NCBI GenBank assembly: GCA_029263125.1
Contig: JAJCYD010000048.1
Span: 186,001-250,000 of the forward strand
DNA length: 64,000 nt
Source: Solirubrobacteraceae bacterium
Lineage (GTDB): Bacteria > Actinomycetota > Thermoleophilia > Solirubrobacterales > Solirubrobacteraceae
Direction of reading: 5' to 3'
Below, piece by piece: positions 1 through 11,947 of the stretch. The position numbers and the translations under genes were made by a program. The notes beneath the pieces were generated by a model. The model saw nothing but the letters and a program-made list of their open reading frames with translations. It was not told the origin of the DNA and ran no database searches. Position 1 is the stretch's first letter; each line of letters opens with the position of its first letter.

Positions 1-27
1 ACGAGGTCTCGGGGTCTGAGATCGTGC

Positions 28-3041
<3,014 letters not shown>

Positions 3042-3119
3042 CGCGCTCGAAGATCCTGTGGCGAGGGGATCATGGCCCCGGTCGGGCACCGGCTTCGGCG
3101 CGACCGGGGCCACGCCGTC

Positions 3120-5255
3120 TCAGGCGGCGTCCGTCGCGGGCTGCTCGGGTCCTTCGATCGACAGTCGCGGCAGCCGCCGCGCGATGCCGGCCGGCATCCA
3201 CCAGCTCGCCTTGCCGAACATGAACATCAGCGAGGGCACGAGGATCAGGCGGATGACGAACGCGTCGAAGAGCACGGCGCTCGCGAGACCCAGGCCGAAC
3301 AACTTGATGATGCGGTCGTCTCCGAGGATGAACGAGCCGAAGACGCTGATCATGATGATCGCCGCCGCCATGACGACCTTGCCGGTCAGCGCGAGGCCGT
3401 TGCGCACGGCGAGCGTCGCGTCCTTGGTGTGCTCCCATTCCTCATGCATGCGGGTGACGAGGAAGACCTCGTAGTCCATCGAGAGCCCGAACACGATCGC
3501 GAACATGAAGACCGGCAGGAACGCCTCGATCGGACCGGTCGTCCCGACGCCCAGCAGTGAGGCGAAGTGCCCCTCCTGGAAGACGAACGTGATCACGCCA
3601 AGCGCCGCGCCGATGCTCAGCACGTTCATGAACGCCGCCTTGATCGGGATCACGAGCGAGCGGAACACGACGGCCAGCAGCAGCAGCGACAGTCCGACGA
3701 CGACGGCGATGAACAGCGGCAGCTTGTCGGCGAGCACCTTCGACAGGTCCGCGGTCGTCGCGGTCGCGCCGCCGATCGACGCGGTGATGCCGGTCGCCTG
3801 CTCGACCGGCGGCACGACGCTGTCGCGCAGCGTGGCGAGCAGATTGGTCGTCGCGGCGGCCTGCGGCTTGCTGGTGGGGAACACCGTCAGCGTCGCCGTG
3901 TCCTTGGCGGGGTTCAGTGCGGGCTGACCGACGCTCGCGACACCGTCGGTGCCGGCGATGGCCGTCGACAGCGCGTTCAGCCCCGAGCCGTCGCCGGTGC
4001 GCGGCAGCTCGCTGACCACCAGCAGCGGTCCGTTGAAGCCCGGGCCAAAGCCCTCGGAGAGCTGGTCGTAGGCGATTCGTGTCGTGCTGCCGGGCGCATC
4101 GTTGCCCGAGTCGCTGGTGCCGAGCTGCATCCCGAAGACCGGGAACGCGACGACGGCGAGCACCGCGACCGTCGCGATCGCGAACGTCCGCGGGCGGCGC
4201 TCGAGGATGCCGGCCCAGCGGGCGAAGCCGCGAGGCTTTTCGCCCTCGGGCTTGACCTTGCCGAGCTTGACCTTGTGCCCGAAGGTTCCCAGCAGGGCGG
4301 GCAGCAGCGTGAGCGAGCCGATCATCGTGAAGAACACCGCGAGCGCCGAAGCGATCGCAGGCCCGTTGAGAAACGAGATGCCGAGCAACAGCATGCCCAG
4401 CAGCGCGATCACGACGGTCGTGCCGGCGAACAGCACCGACCGGCCGGCCGTGTTCAGCGAGGTGATCGTCGACGCGCGGATGTCTTCCCCGCGACGGCGC
4501 TCGTTGCGGAAGCGGTTGAGGATCAGCAGCGCGTAGTCGATGCCGACGCCGAGCGCGATCATCACGGCGAGCGTCGGGGCGAAGCTCGCGATGTCAAAGA
4601 CCGACGAGGCGGCCAGCACCACCGTCATGGCGGCGCCCAGCGACGCGAAGGTGACGATCAGCGGCATCGTCATCGCCGCGACAGAGCCGAGCACGACGAT
4701 CAGCACGACGATCGCGACGAGCACGCCGATCGCCTCGGTCGCCGACTGCGCGGGCTGCTCGGCGACCTTGATCGCCTGCCCGCCGAGGTTGACCTGCAGG
4801 TTGTCGTTGGCCGCGCTCTGCGACACGTTGACGACGCGCTCGATGTCGGTCTTCTCAAGATCGCTGGCCTGCTTGTCAAAGGCGATCGTGGCGAAGCCGA
4901 TCGTGGCGTCCTCGCTGATCTGGCCCGGGCCGCCGTAGGGGTCCTGCACGCCGGTGACGCTCGGCAGCGTGCGCAGCGTGCCGACGAGCTCCTGGACCTC
5001 GGCCTTGCGGGCCGGGTCGGTGAGCTTGCCGTCATGGGCCTTGAAGACGACCTGGCTGGAGTCGCCGGCCTGCTGTGGGAACTTCGTCTGCAGCAGGTCG
5101 ACCGCCTTCTGGGATTCGCTGCCGGGCAGCGAGAAGTTGTCGACGAAGCCCCCGCCGGAGGCCACGGCGAGGCCGCCGAACCCGACGATCACCGCGACCC
5201 AGAGGGCGATGACGATGCGACTGCGGTCGTAGCACCACTGCGCGATGCGTTTCAT
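3120..5255 (-). CDS. MMPL-family RND transporter
   Basis: Large inner-membrane exporter of the MmpL/RND superfamily, 711 aa, driven by proton motive force and usually moving lipids or hydrophobic compounds. It has the twofold RND layout: one TM, a large extracytoplasmic loop, a TM block, then the same again. The conserved Asp-Tyr pairs sit in ALGVGIDYALLILNRFR and FGLSMDYEVFLVTRM, matching the proton-relay positions of MmpL proteins. The chosen start gives MKRIAQWCYDRSR; the open frame upstream runs into the regulatory region of the divergent TetR gene and is not credible as protein. It heads a leftward run with the YbhN-like and MFS genes. Regulation by the neighbouring TetR is inferred from the palindromes between them. 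Confidence 0.93.
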   Translation of the reverse strand: MKRIAQWCYDRSRIVIALWVAVIVGFGGLAVASGGGFVDNFSLPGSESQKAVDLLQTKFPQQAGDSSQVVFKAHDGKLTDPARKAEVQELVGTLRTLPSVTGVQDPYGGPGQISEDATIGFATIAFDKQASDLEKTDIERVVNVSQSAANDNLQVNLGGQAIKVAEQPAQSATEAIGVLVAIVVLIVVLGSVAAMTMPLIVTFASLGAAMTVVLAASSVFDIASFAPTLAVMIALGVGIDYALLILNRFRNERRRGEDIRASTITSLNTAGRSVLFAGTTVVIALLGMLLLGISFLNGPAIASALAVFFTMIGSLTLLPALLGTFGHKVKLGKVKPEGEKPRGFARWAGILERRPRTFAIATVAVLAVVAFPVFGMQLGTSDSGNDAPGSTTRIAYDQLSEGFGPGFNGPLLVVSELPRTGDGSGLNALSTAIAGTDGVASVGQPALNPAKDTATLTVFPTSKPQAAATTNLLATLRDSVVPPVEQATGITASIGGATATTADLSKVLADKLPLFIAVVVGLSLLLLAVVFRSLVIPIKAAFMNVLSIGAALGVITFVFQEGHFASLLGVGTTGPIEAFLPVFMFAIVFGLSMDYEVFLVTRMHEEWEHTKDATLAVRNGLALTGKVVMAAAIIMISVFGSFILGDDRIIKLFGLGLASAVLFDAFVIRLILVPSLMFMFGKASWWMPAGIARRLPRLSIEGPEQPATDAA

Positions 5256-5334
5256 GACGGGGTCTCGTTCCGTTGGGGTGTGGCCGCCCTGACGGGGAGC
5301 CGGCGTTCGTTGCGGGCAACGTATCAACATCCAC

Positions 5335-5373
5335 TGCAAACTTGCAAATGCTGTGGTATTGCGGCAAACGCAA
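5335..5373. promoter_or_regulatory. Two palindromes in the MMPL/TetR divergent intergenic region (candidate TetR operator)
   Basis: Two inverted repeats lie in the 140-nt space between the divergent starts: TGCAA-AC-TTGCA at 5335-5346 and TTGCG-GCAAA-CGCAA at 5359-5373, centres about 25 nt apart. The region is AT-richer than its surroundings. A TetR gene next to a divergent exporter with palindromes between is the classical arrangement of a local repressor. That TetR binds here is inference; the symmetry is directly visible. Confidence 0.55.
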
Positions 5374-5395
5374 AACGTGCTACGGTGCACAAACC

Positions 5396-6001
5396 ATGGG
5401 ACTCCGAGAGCGAAAGAAGCAGCGCACGGCACAGGCGATCGAGGACGCCGCGCTGAGCCTGTTTGCCGAGCGTGGCTTCCAGGCCACGACGATCGCCGAC
5501 ATCGCCGATGCGGCGGAGATCGCGCCGCGCACGTTCTTCTCGTACTTCCCGTCGAAGGAGAGCGTGCTGTTCGGCGACTTCGACGAGACCTTCCAGAGTC
5601 TCGCCGAGCATCTCGACGCGCGCGGCGACCAGAGCCTGCTCGACGCGATCCGCGCCTGGATCGTCGAGCTCATCGACCACGGCGGGCTTCCCGACGAGCG
5701 CGAGCGGCGCCGCCGCGAGATCATCGACGCGCACGAGGAGCTGCTCGCCCACGAGCGCCAGCTCACGACGAGCTTCGAGGCGCTGATCTCGGTCGCTGCG
5801 GCCACCGAACTCGGCGCCGAGCCCGGTGACCTGCATCCGCGCATCATCGCGGCGGCCACCGCCGCCACGTTCACGGCGCTGCGCCCCGGGCCCGACGCGC
5901 CCGCGCCACCGGCCGGCGCGGATCCACTGCAACCGCTGGATGACGCGCTGGCCTTCCTGCGGGGCGGCATGGCAGCGCTGCGCGCCCGCGGCGACGGTTG
6001 A
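5396..6001 (+). CDS. TetR/AcrR-family transcriptional regulator
   Basis: 201-aa one-component repressor. The N-terminal helix-turn-helix is at about residues 12-55 (AIEDAALSLFAERGF, TTIADIADAAEIAPRTFFSYF, PSKESVLF), the standard TetR signature. The C-terminal ligand domain is unassigned. The last residues (ALAFLRGGMAALRARG) recur almost exactly in a remnant at 13307-13368. The ATG at 5396 is used because it places the HTH at the usual distance from the N-terminus; the open frame upstream covers the operator region. It is divergent from the MMPL exporter and 18 nt ahead of a DedA gene, so it probably controls both sides (inference). Confidence 0.92.
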   Translation: MGLRERKKQRTAQAIEDAALSLFAERGFQATTIADIADAAEIAPRTFFSYFPSKESVLFGDFDETFQSLAEHLDARGDQSLLDAIRAWIVELIDHGGLPDERERRRREIIDAHEELLAHERQLTTSFEALISVAAATELGAEPGDLHPRIIAAATAATFTALRPGPDAPAPPAGADPLQPLDDALAFLRGGMAALRARGDG

Positions 6002-6019
6002 TCGGAGAGGCGCAGCAGC

Positions 6020-6667
6020 ATGCTCGACTCGCTGCTGGACCTCATCTCCGGCTCGCCGTGGACCTACCTCTTCGTGTTCGTCATCGCGGCGTTGGACGCC
6101 GTCGTGCCGATCGTTCCCGCCGAGACGGCCGTCATCACCGCTGGCGTGCTGGCCGCCGGCGGCGACCACGAGATCGCCGGGATCATCGTCCTCGCCGCCG
6201 CGGGCGCGACGGTCGGCGACAACTTCTCCTTCCTGCTCGGACGCACCGTCGGCGAGCCGGTTCGCCGGCGGTTCTTCGGCGGCGGCGAGGCCGCCAGGCG
6301 GCTGGCGTGGGCGCGGCGCCAGCTCGCCGACCGCGGGGGGTCGCTCTTGATCGTGGCGCGTTTCATTCCCGGGGGCCGCACCGCCACGACCCTCACGGCC
6401 GGCCTCGTCCACATGAGCTGGCGGCGCTTTCTCGCCTTCGACCTGCTGGCCGCGATCATCTGGGCCACCTACGCGTCGCTGCTGGGCTACATCGGCGGCC
6501 AGGCCTTCGAGGACCAGCCGCTGATCGCGGTCCTCGTGGCTCTCGGCGCCGCCCTCGCGCTCACCGGTCTGTATGAGCTCATCCGTCACCGTCGCCGCGC
6601 GAACAAGCGCAAGGCGGGCGACGACGCGGTGACGGTGAAGTCCAGCCCGTCGAGGAACGCGGCATGA
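6020..6667 (+). CDS. DedA-family membrane protein
   Basis: 215-aa polytopic protein of the DedA/VTT (SNARE-associated Golgi) family. Recent work on the family implicates DedA proteins in undecaprenyl-phosphate or phospholipid recycling; which applies here cannot be read. Visible motifs: VPIVPAETAVITAGVLAAGG near residues 31-50, GATVGDNFSFLLGRTVG near 65-80, and the conserved RFIPGGRT near 113-120. It follows the TetR gene by 18 nt and its stop overlaps the next start (ATGA), so it is translationally coupled to the ABC exporter genes. Confidence 0.92.
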   Translation: MLDSLLDLISGSPWTYLFVFVIAALDAVVPIVPAETAVITAGVLAAGGDHEIAGIIVLAAAGATVGDNFSFLLGRTVGEPVRRRFFGGGEAARRLAWARRQLADRGGSLLIVARFIPGGRTATTLTAGLVHMSWRRFLAFDLLAAIIWATYASLLGYIGGQAFEDQPLIAVLVALGAALALTGLYELIRHRRRANKRKAGDDAVTVKSSPSRNAA

Positions 6668-7599
6668 CCTCGCCCGGCGCGGTCATCGAATGTCAAGGCC
6701 TGACCAAGCGCTACGGCGAGCGCCTCGCCGTCGACGACCTGACGCTGGGGGTACCCGAGGGCGCGATCTGCGGACTCCTCGGACCCAACGGCGCCGGCAA
6801 GACGACCGCGATCCGGATGCTGCTCGGTCTCGCGCGTCCGACCGCCGGGGTCGGCAGGCTCTTCGGCGTGGCGCCCGGTGACGCCGGGTTCGCGGACGTC
6901 ATGCGCGGCGTCGGCGCGATGGTCGAGAGTCCGGCGCTCTATCTCAACACCGGCGCGCGCGCGAACCTCGCGATCCGCGCGGTCGCGCTCGGGATGTCGC
7001 CGCGCGACCCCGAGCTCGACGAGATCCTGCGGTTCGTCGGCCTGGCCGACCGGTCGCGCGGCCGGGTCCGCAGGTTCTCGCTTGGCATGCGCCAGCGGCT
7101 TGGTCTCGCGCTCGCGCTGCTCGGGCAACCGCGTCTCGTGATCCTCGACGAGCCGACCAACGGCCTGGACCCCGCCGGCATCGTCGAGATCCGCACCCTG
7201 ATCGGCACGCTGCCCGAGCGCGGCACGACGGTGCTCGTCTCGTCGCACCTGCTCGCCGAGATCCAGCTCATGTGCGACCGCGTGACGATCATCGACGACG
7301 GCCGGCTCGTGGCCGACGGCCCGCTCGACGATGTGCTGTCCCGCGCGACGCGCCGCGGCTGGGAGATCCGCACCCCGGCCGGAGGCGCCCACGCAGCCGC
7401 CGACGGGCTGAAGGCGGCGGGCCTGCGGGCGGTGGTCGCATCGCCGACGAGCGTCACGATCGCCGACGCCGCGGGCGTCAGCGGCCGAACGATCGTGCAG
7501 GCCCTGGCCACCGTCGATGTGGAGATCGAGGAACTGCGTCACGAGGCGCCGAACCTCGAGCAGGCGTTTCTCGCGCTGACCCAGGAGCCTCCGGCATGA
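6664..7599 (+). CDS. ABC-2 exporter ATP-binding protein
   Basis: 311-aa cytoplasmic ATPase of an ABC-2 (drug/antibiotic type) exporter. Walker A is LLGPNGAGKTTAI near residue 40, the signature appears in the variant form RFSLGMRQRLGLAL, Walker B is LVILDEPTNGLDP and the H-loop is VLVSSHLL. A C-terminal domain of about 90 residues follows, as in DrrA/CcmA-like ATPases. It overlaps DedA upstream and the permease downstream by ATGA, so the three genes form one coupled unit. The substrate is unknown. Confidence 0.93.
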   Translation: MTSPGAVIECQGLTKRYGERLAVDDLTLGVPEGAICGLLGPNGAGKTTAIRMLLGLARPTAGVGRLFGVAPGDAGFADVMRGVGAMVESPALYLNTGARANLAIRAVALGMSPRDPELDEILRFVGLADRSRGRVRRFSLGMRQRLGLALALLGQPRLVILDEPTNGLDPAGIVEIRTLIGTLPERGTTVLVSSHLLAEIQLMCDRVTIIDDGRLVADGPLDDVLSRATRRGWEIRTPAGGAHAAADGLKAAGLRAVVASPTSVTIADAAGVSGRTIVQALATVDVEIEELRHEAPNLEQAFLALTQEPPA

Positions 7600-8318
7600 G
7601 CCTCACGTTGCGAGCAGAGTGGGAGAAGGTCCGCCGGCTGACCACGCCTCGCGTCGTGGTCGCCGCGATCCTCCTGATCACCGTTGCAGGCGCTCTCGTC
7701 GCACAGCTCGTCGGCTCTGACGATCCCGCCTCGGCCCTCTCCAACGGGACCTTGGGCCTGGACATCGTCGCGCTGTTCGCGACGGCGCTGTTCGCCGTCT
7801 GGATGTTCGGCGCCGAGGGCGGCCAGGGACTGCTCGCCAGGACGTTTACGGGAGAGCCGCGTCGCGGGCGTGTCGTCGTGGCCAAGCTCTTCTTCGCGGT
7901 CGCGATTCCGGCCGTCGCGCTGACCGTGGCGGCGGCGCTCGCGGCGCCCCTGGTCTCCGCCGGCGTCACCGACGCCGGCGGCTCTATGACCACCACCGAG
8001 CTCATGCGCGAGCTTGCCGGGCACGTCGCACAGGGTCTCGTCAGCGCGCCGACGGTCTTCGGCGTGGCACTGCTCGTCGGCAACCTCGCCGGTGGCCTGG
8101 CCGCGACGTTCGTTCTGCTGCAGATCCTGCCGGGAGTCCTGTCGGTGAGCGGCCTCAGCGACTATGGCCTGCCGATCGCGGCAGAGGCCATCTTTCACGC
8201 GATCGCCGACGCCCCCACCGAGATCCCGGTCGGTCAGGCGCTGGCGGTGTTCGCGGCGTGGTCGGCCGTCAGCCTGATGCTGGGATGGTCGCGGGTGAGG
8301 CGCGCCGATGTCTCCTGA
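7596..8318 (+). CDS. ABC-2 type transporter permease
   Basis: 240-aa integral membrane partner of the preceding ATPase, with about six hydrophobic segments. It begins MSLTLRAEWEKVRRLTTPR, the usual cytoplasmic lead of ABC-2 permeases, and carries LLARTFTGEPRRGRVVVAK between TM segments, a typical coupling-helix region. The start is fixed by ATGA overlap with the ATPase gene. A gap of about 195 nt follows before the next gene. Confidence 0.88.
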   Translation: MSLTLRAEWEKVRRLTTPRVVVAAILLITVAGALVAQLVGSDDPASALSNGTLGLDIVALFATALFAVWMFGAEGGQGLLARTFTGEPRRGRVVVAKLFFAVAIPAVALTVAAALAAPLVSAGVTDAGGSMTTTELMRELAGHVAQGLVSAPTVFGVALLVGNLAGGLAATFVLLQILPGVLSVSGLSDYGLPIAAEAIFHAIADAPTEIPVGQALAVFAAWSAVSLMLGWSRVRRADVS

Positions 8319-8513
8319 CGCCGGGCCGGCGATCACGTATCTCGGCGAATGGCGAAGTCATGGCGCATCACACGCGGGCCACACGATGATCCGTATGGCA
8401 TCGTCAGCCAGCGCCGCGCGACGCTCGCCGGCCGCGCCGCTCAGGTTGCGCCATGCCTGGTGGCTGGCGCCGGCGCCAGCGCCCAACGAAGGTCTCAAGA
8501 AGGAGGACGGCAC

Positions 8514-9329
8514 ATGAGAACGGTCCTGATCACCGGCGCCTCGTCGGGCATGGGCAAGGACACCGCGAAGAAGCTGCTTTCCGACGGCTACGTTGTGTAT
8601 GCCGCCGCGAGGCGCGTCGAGAAGATGCGCGACCTCGAGAGACTGGGCGCCACCCTGATCGAGATGGACGTCACCAAGGACGAGGACCTCGTCGCCGCCG
8701 TGGCGCGCATCACCGCCGAGCACGGCGGGATCGACGTGCTGATCAACAATGCGGGCTTTGGCATGTACGGAGCGATGGAGGACACCGACGTCGCCGACGC
8801 GCGGTATCAGTTCGAGGTGAACCTCTTCGGCCTGGCGCGATTGACCCAGCTCGCGTTGCCGCATATGCGTGAGCAGCACTCAGGCTCCATCGTCAACATC
8901 TCATCGATGGGCGGGAAGATCTACACCCCGTTGGGGTCGTGGTACCACGCGACCAAGCACGCGCTGGAGGGCTGGTCGGACTGCCTGCGCATCGAGGTCG
9001 CCCCCCTGGGCATCGACGTGATCATCATCGAGCCGGGCGCGATCCAGACGGAGTTCGCCGATGTGCTCGTGGGGCCGATGCTCGAGCGGTCAGGCCAATC
9101 GGCCTACGGTGGGCTGGCCCACAAGATGGCCAAGACGACTCGCGCGTCCTACGCAGCTGGCAAGGCCACCCCACCCGTCGTGATCGCCGAGGTGATCTCG
9201 AAGGCGTTGAAGGCCAAGCGGCCGAAGACGCGCTACGTCGCCGGCAAGCTCGCGCGGCCGTTGATGTTCCTGCGAAAGTGGTTCGGCGACCGAATCTTCG
9301 ACCGCGCGATGCTGCTCTCGACACGATGA
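8514..9329 (+). CDS. Short-chain dehydrogenase/reductase (SDR)
   Basis: 271-aa NAD(P)-dependent oxidoreductase with the classical SDR fold. The nucleotide-binding motif TGASSGMG is at residues 7-14, NNAG near 79, the catalytic Ser in NISSMGG and the YxxxK pair in YHATKHA. Substrate unknown. An AAGGAGG ribosome-binding site lies about 8 nt before the ATG at 8514, deciding the start. Its stop overlaps the start of the next ABC ATPase gene (ATGA), so it is co-translated with that exporter although it sits between two transport modules. Confidence 0.92.
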   Translation: MRTVLITGASSGMGKDTAKKLLSDGYVVYAAARRVEKMRDLERLGATLIEMDVTKDEDLVAAVARITAEHGGIDVLINNAGFGMYGAMEDTDVADARYQFEVNLFGLARLTQLALPHMREQHSGSIVNISSMGGKIYTPLGSWYHATKHALEGWSDCLRIEVAPLGIDVIIIEPGAIQTEFADVLVGPMLERSGQSAYGGLAHKMAKTTRASYAAGKATPPVVIAEVISKALKAKRPKTRYVAGKLARPLMFLRKWFGDRIFDRAMLLSTR

Positions 9330-10234
9330 CCGAGGCGATCGGCACCCATCGGCTCACCAAGCGCTTCGGCGACCTGGCCGCCGTCGACTGCCTCGACCTC
9401 GAGGTCCACGAGGGTGAGGTGTTCGGGTTCCTCGGTCCCAACGGCGCCGGCAAGTCCACGACGATTCGCTGCATCCTGGACCTCAGCCACCCGACCAGCG
9501 GAACGGTCTCGGTCCTCGGCCTCGATAGCCACACGGACTCCGTCGCGATCCGCCGCCGCGTCGGATACTGCCCCGGCGACCTGGCGCTGTGGCCGAATCT
9601 CACCGGCCAGCAGGTGATCGACTACATGGCAAACCTCCGCGGCGGCGTGGACAGGGCCGCGATCGACGCGCTCGCCGAGCGCCTGCACGCGGACCTCTCC
9701 AAGCGCTGCAGCGACTACTCGTCGGGCAACCGCCAGAAGGTCGGGCTCATCCAAGCGTTCATGCACCGTCCCGACCTCGTCATCCTCGACGAGCCCAGCA
9801 CCGGCCTGGACCCGCTCATCCAGCAGGAGCTGCAGCACCTCATCACCGAGGTTCGCACCGACGGACGTTCGGTGTTTCTCTCAAGCCACACCCTGTCGGA
9901 AGTCGAGCGGGTGGCCGATCGCGTCGGCATCATCCGCCACGGCAAGCTCGTGGAAGTGTCCACGGTGAGCGATCTCAAGGCGAAGGCGGTCCGCGGGCTG
10001 GAGCTGGAGTTCACCGGCGACGTGGACCGGGCTCGCTTCACCACGATCCCCGGCGTGCGCGAGGTGACCGGCGCGGGGCATCAGATCACCGTCACCTACG
10101 ACGGCGCGATCGAACCGGTGCTGGAGGCGGCGACCGCGCTGGGCGTGGTGAACCTGCACTCCCAAGACGCCGATCTGGAGCAGATCTTCCTCGCCTACTA
10201 CCAGGATGACGAGGTCGCGGAGGCCGCGTCATGA
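9326..10234 (+). CDS. ABC exporter ATP-binding protein
   Basis: 302-aa ABC ATPase. Walker A FLGPNGAGKSTTIRC is near residues 38-52, the signature is an unusual SDYSSGNRQKVGLI, Walker B is LVILDEPSTGLDP and the switch is VFLSSHTLSEVERVADR, followed by an ABC-2-type C-terminal extension. The start at 9326 overlaps the SDR stop, and the 3' end overlaps the permease start (ATGA at 10231). It pairs with the 551-aa permease downstream. The substrate is not readable; the layout fits lipid or drug export. Confidence 0.93.
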   Translation: MTEAIGTHRLTKRFGDLAAVDCLDLEVHEGEVFGFLGPNGAGKSTTIRCILDLSHPTSGTVSVLGLDSHTDSVAIRRRVGYCPGDLALWPNLTGQQVIDYMANLRGGVDRAAIDALAERLHADLSKRCSDYSSGNRQKVGLIQAFMHRPDLVILDEPSTGLDPLIQQELQHLITEVRTDGRSVFLSSHTLSEVERVADRVGIIRHGKLVEVSTVSDLKAKAVRGLELEFTGDVDRARFTTIPGVREVTGAGHQITVTYDGAIEPVLEAATALGVVNLHSQDADLEQIFLAYYQDDEVAEAAS

Positions 10235-11886
10235 GCGCCGCGGCGGCATCGGCTCCCCCGATCGGTGCCGCAAGCCCGGTGGCGACGATCGCCGTGCGCG
10301 CATTCCGCGACAGGCTCAAGCTGGCGCTCTACAGCGGCATCGGCTTGGCTGCCCTGTCGATGCTGGGCATCGGCGCGTTCTCGAGCCTGAACAGCCAGGA
10401 CCTGTTCAACAACCTGCCGGCTGCCTTCGACAGCCTGATCGGCGGCACCGCGGGCGGCAACTACGTCGTCAGCGAGGTGTTCGGGCTGATCGCCCCGATC
10501 GTCGTGTTGGTCGTCGCCATCTCCGGCGGCGTCAACGCGGTGGCGGGCGAGGAGCGCGACGGCACGGCGGGGCTCCTGCTCGCCCAACCCGCCGCGCGGC
10601 GCGATCTCGTCGTGGCCAAGGCCGCCGTGGTGGCCGCACACCTGCTCCTCACCGTCGGGATCCTCCTATCCGGCTTCCTCGCGGCCTCGGTGGTGTTCGA
10701 CAGCGGCCTTGGCGCCGGCAACGTGATCGCCACGACGCTGCACCTGCTCGCACTGGGCCTGGCGTTCGCGATGATCGCCCTGGCGCTCTCCGCGTGGACC
10801 GGCATGGCAGCCGTCAGCCTCGGCGCGGCCGCCGGTCTTGCGGTGCTCGCCAACCTGACCGCGGCGATGCTGCCGCTCGTCAACGGGTTGCAGGACGGCG
10901 CCAAAGCCTCGCCCTGGTACTACTACAACGGCTCCGAGCCGCTCGTCAACGGACTGGATCTCACCCATCTCGTCGTGCTGCTGGTCATCGCCGCCGCCGG
11001 CTTCGCCGCGGCTCTGAGTGGCGTCGAGCGACGCGACATCGACTCGGGCAGCCACGGCCGCGGGCTCTCGATCCCGGCGCTCGGCCGCTTCACCCGCCCG
11101 CGCGTGGACAGCATCTTCGCGAAGAGCCTTTCTGAGCGCGTCACCGTCATCACCGTCGCCGGCAGCGCGATGATCTCCATGGCGATCGCGATATCGCTGA
11201 TGTTCGACGGGCTGCAGCAGACGCTCGGCGATCTCAGCAAGAACGTCCCCGAGTCGGTCGCCGGCCTCTACGGCGGCGGTGACCTGGGCACGGCGGTCGG
11301 GTGGATCAACGCCGAGATGGTCTCGATCATGCTGCCGGCCGCGCTGATCGCCCTTGCGGTCGTGCTCGGCGTGGCAGCGGTCGCGGGCGAGCAGAAGCGC
11401 CATACGCTCGACCTGCTGCTGGCAGCCCCGGTCACGCGCCGCCGGATCGTCGTGGAGAAGGCGACGGCATCCGTGATCTGCGTGGTGGCCGTCGGCGTGC
11501 TGAGCGCCGCCGGCATCCTGGTGGGTTCGGAGATCGCGGGGCTGAGCTTGGACGCGAGCAACGTGGCGGCCGCCGTGACCCACGCCACGCTGCTGGCGCT
11601 CTTCTTCGGGTCGCTCGCCCTGGCGCTGGGAGCGGCGGCGTCCGCACAGGCCGCCCTGCGCGTCACCGTCGTCGCGGCGCTCGTGTCCTACATGGCGCAG
11701 GCGTTCCTGCCGAGCCTGGACGCGTTGAAGGATGGCGCCCTCCTCTCGCCCTGGCACTACTTCTCCTCGTCCAACCCCCTCGCCAACGGCTTTGACGTGG
11801 CGCACCTCGCGGTGCTGGCCGCACTCACCGCCACCGCCTTCACCGCCTCGCTGGTACTGGTGGACCGCCGCGATGTCAGCGCCTGA
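10231..11886 (+). CDS. Internally duplicated ABC-2 permease (two six-TM halves)
   Basis: 551-aa membrane protein, about twice the size of a usual ABC-2 permease. Two halves of about six TM segments each end in matching stretches: SPWYYYNGSEPLVNGLDLTH in the first half and SPWHYFSSSNPLANGFDVAH in the second. Each half also carries an AGEERDGTAGLLLAQP or AGEQKRHTLDLLLAAP coupling segment. This shows a tandem duplication and fusion that supplies both membrane domains of the exporter in one chain. It is coupled to the preceding ATPase by ATGA. Confidence 0.92.
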   Translation: MSAAAASAPPIGAASPVATIAVRAFRDRLKLALYSGIGLAALSMLGIGAFSSLNSQDLFNNLPAAFDSLIGGTAGGNYVVSEVFGLIAPIVVLVVAISGGVNAVAGEERDGTAGLLLAQPAARRDLVVAKAAVVAAHLLLTVGILLSGFLAASVVFDSGLGAGNVIATTLHLLALGLAFAMIALALSAWTGMAAVSLGAAAGLAVLANLTAAMLPLVNGLQDGAKASPWYYYNGSEPLVNGLDLTHLVVLLVIAAAGFAAALSGVERRDIDSGSHGRGLSIPALGRFTRPRVDSIFAKSLSERVTVITVAGSAMISMAIAISLMFDGLQQTLGDLSKNVPESVAGLYGGGDLGTAVGWINAEMVSIMLPAALIALAVVLGVAAVAGEQKRHTLDLLLAAPVTRRRIVVEKATASVICVVAVGVLSAAGILVGSEIAGLSLDASNVAAAVTHATLLALFFGSLALALGAAASAQAALRVTVVAALVSYMAQAFLPSLDALKDGALLSPWHYFSSSNPLANGFDVAHLAVLAALTATAFTASLVLVDRRDVSA

Positions 11887-11947
11887 GCACGATGCCCGCG
11901 TGGCAGGATGATTCCGCGAGCAGTGCGCCGGGCGCGGGCGCGCACGC

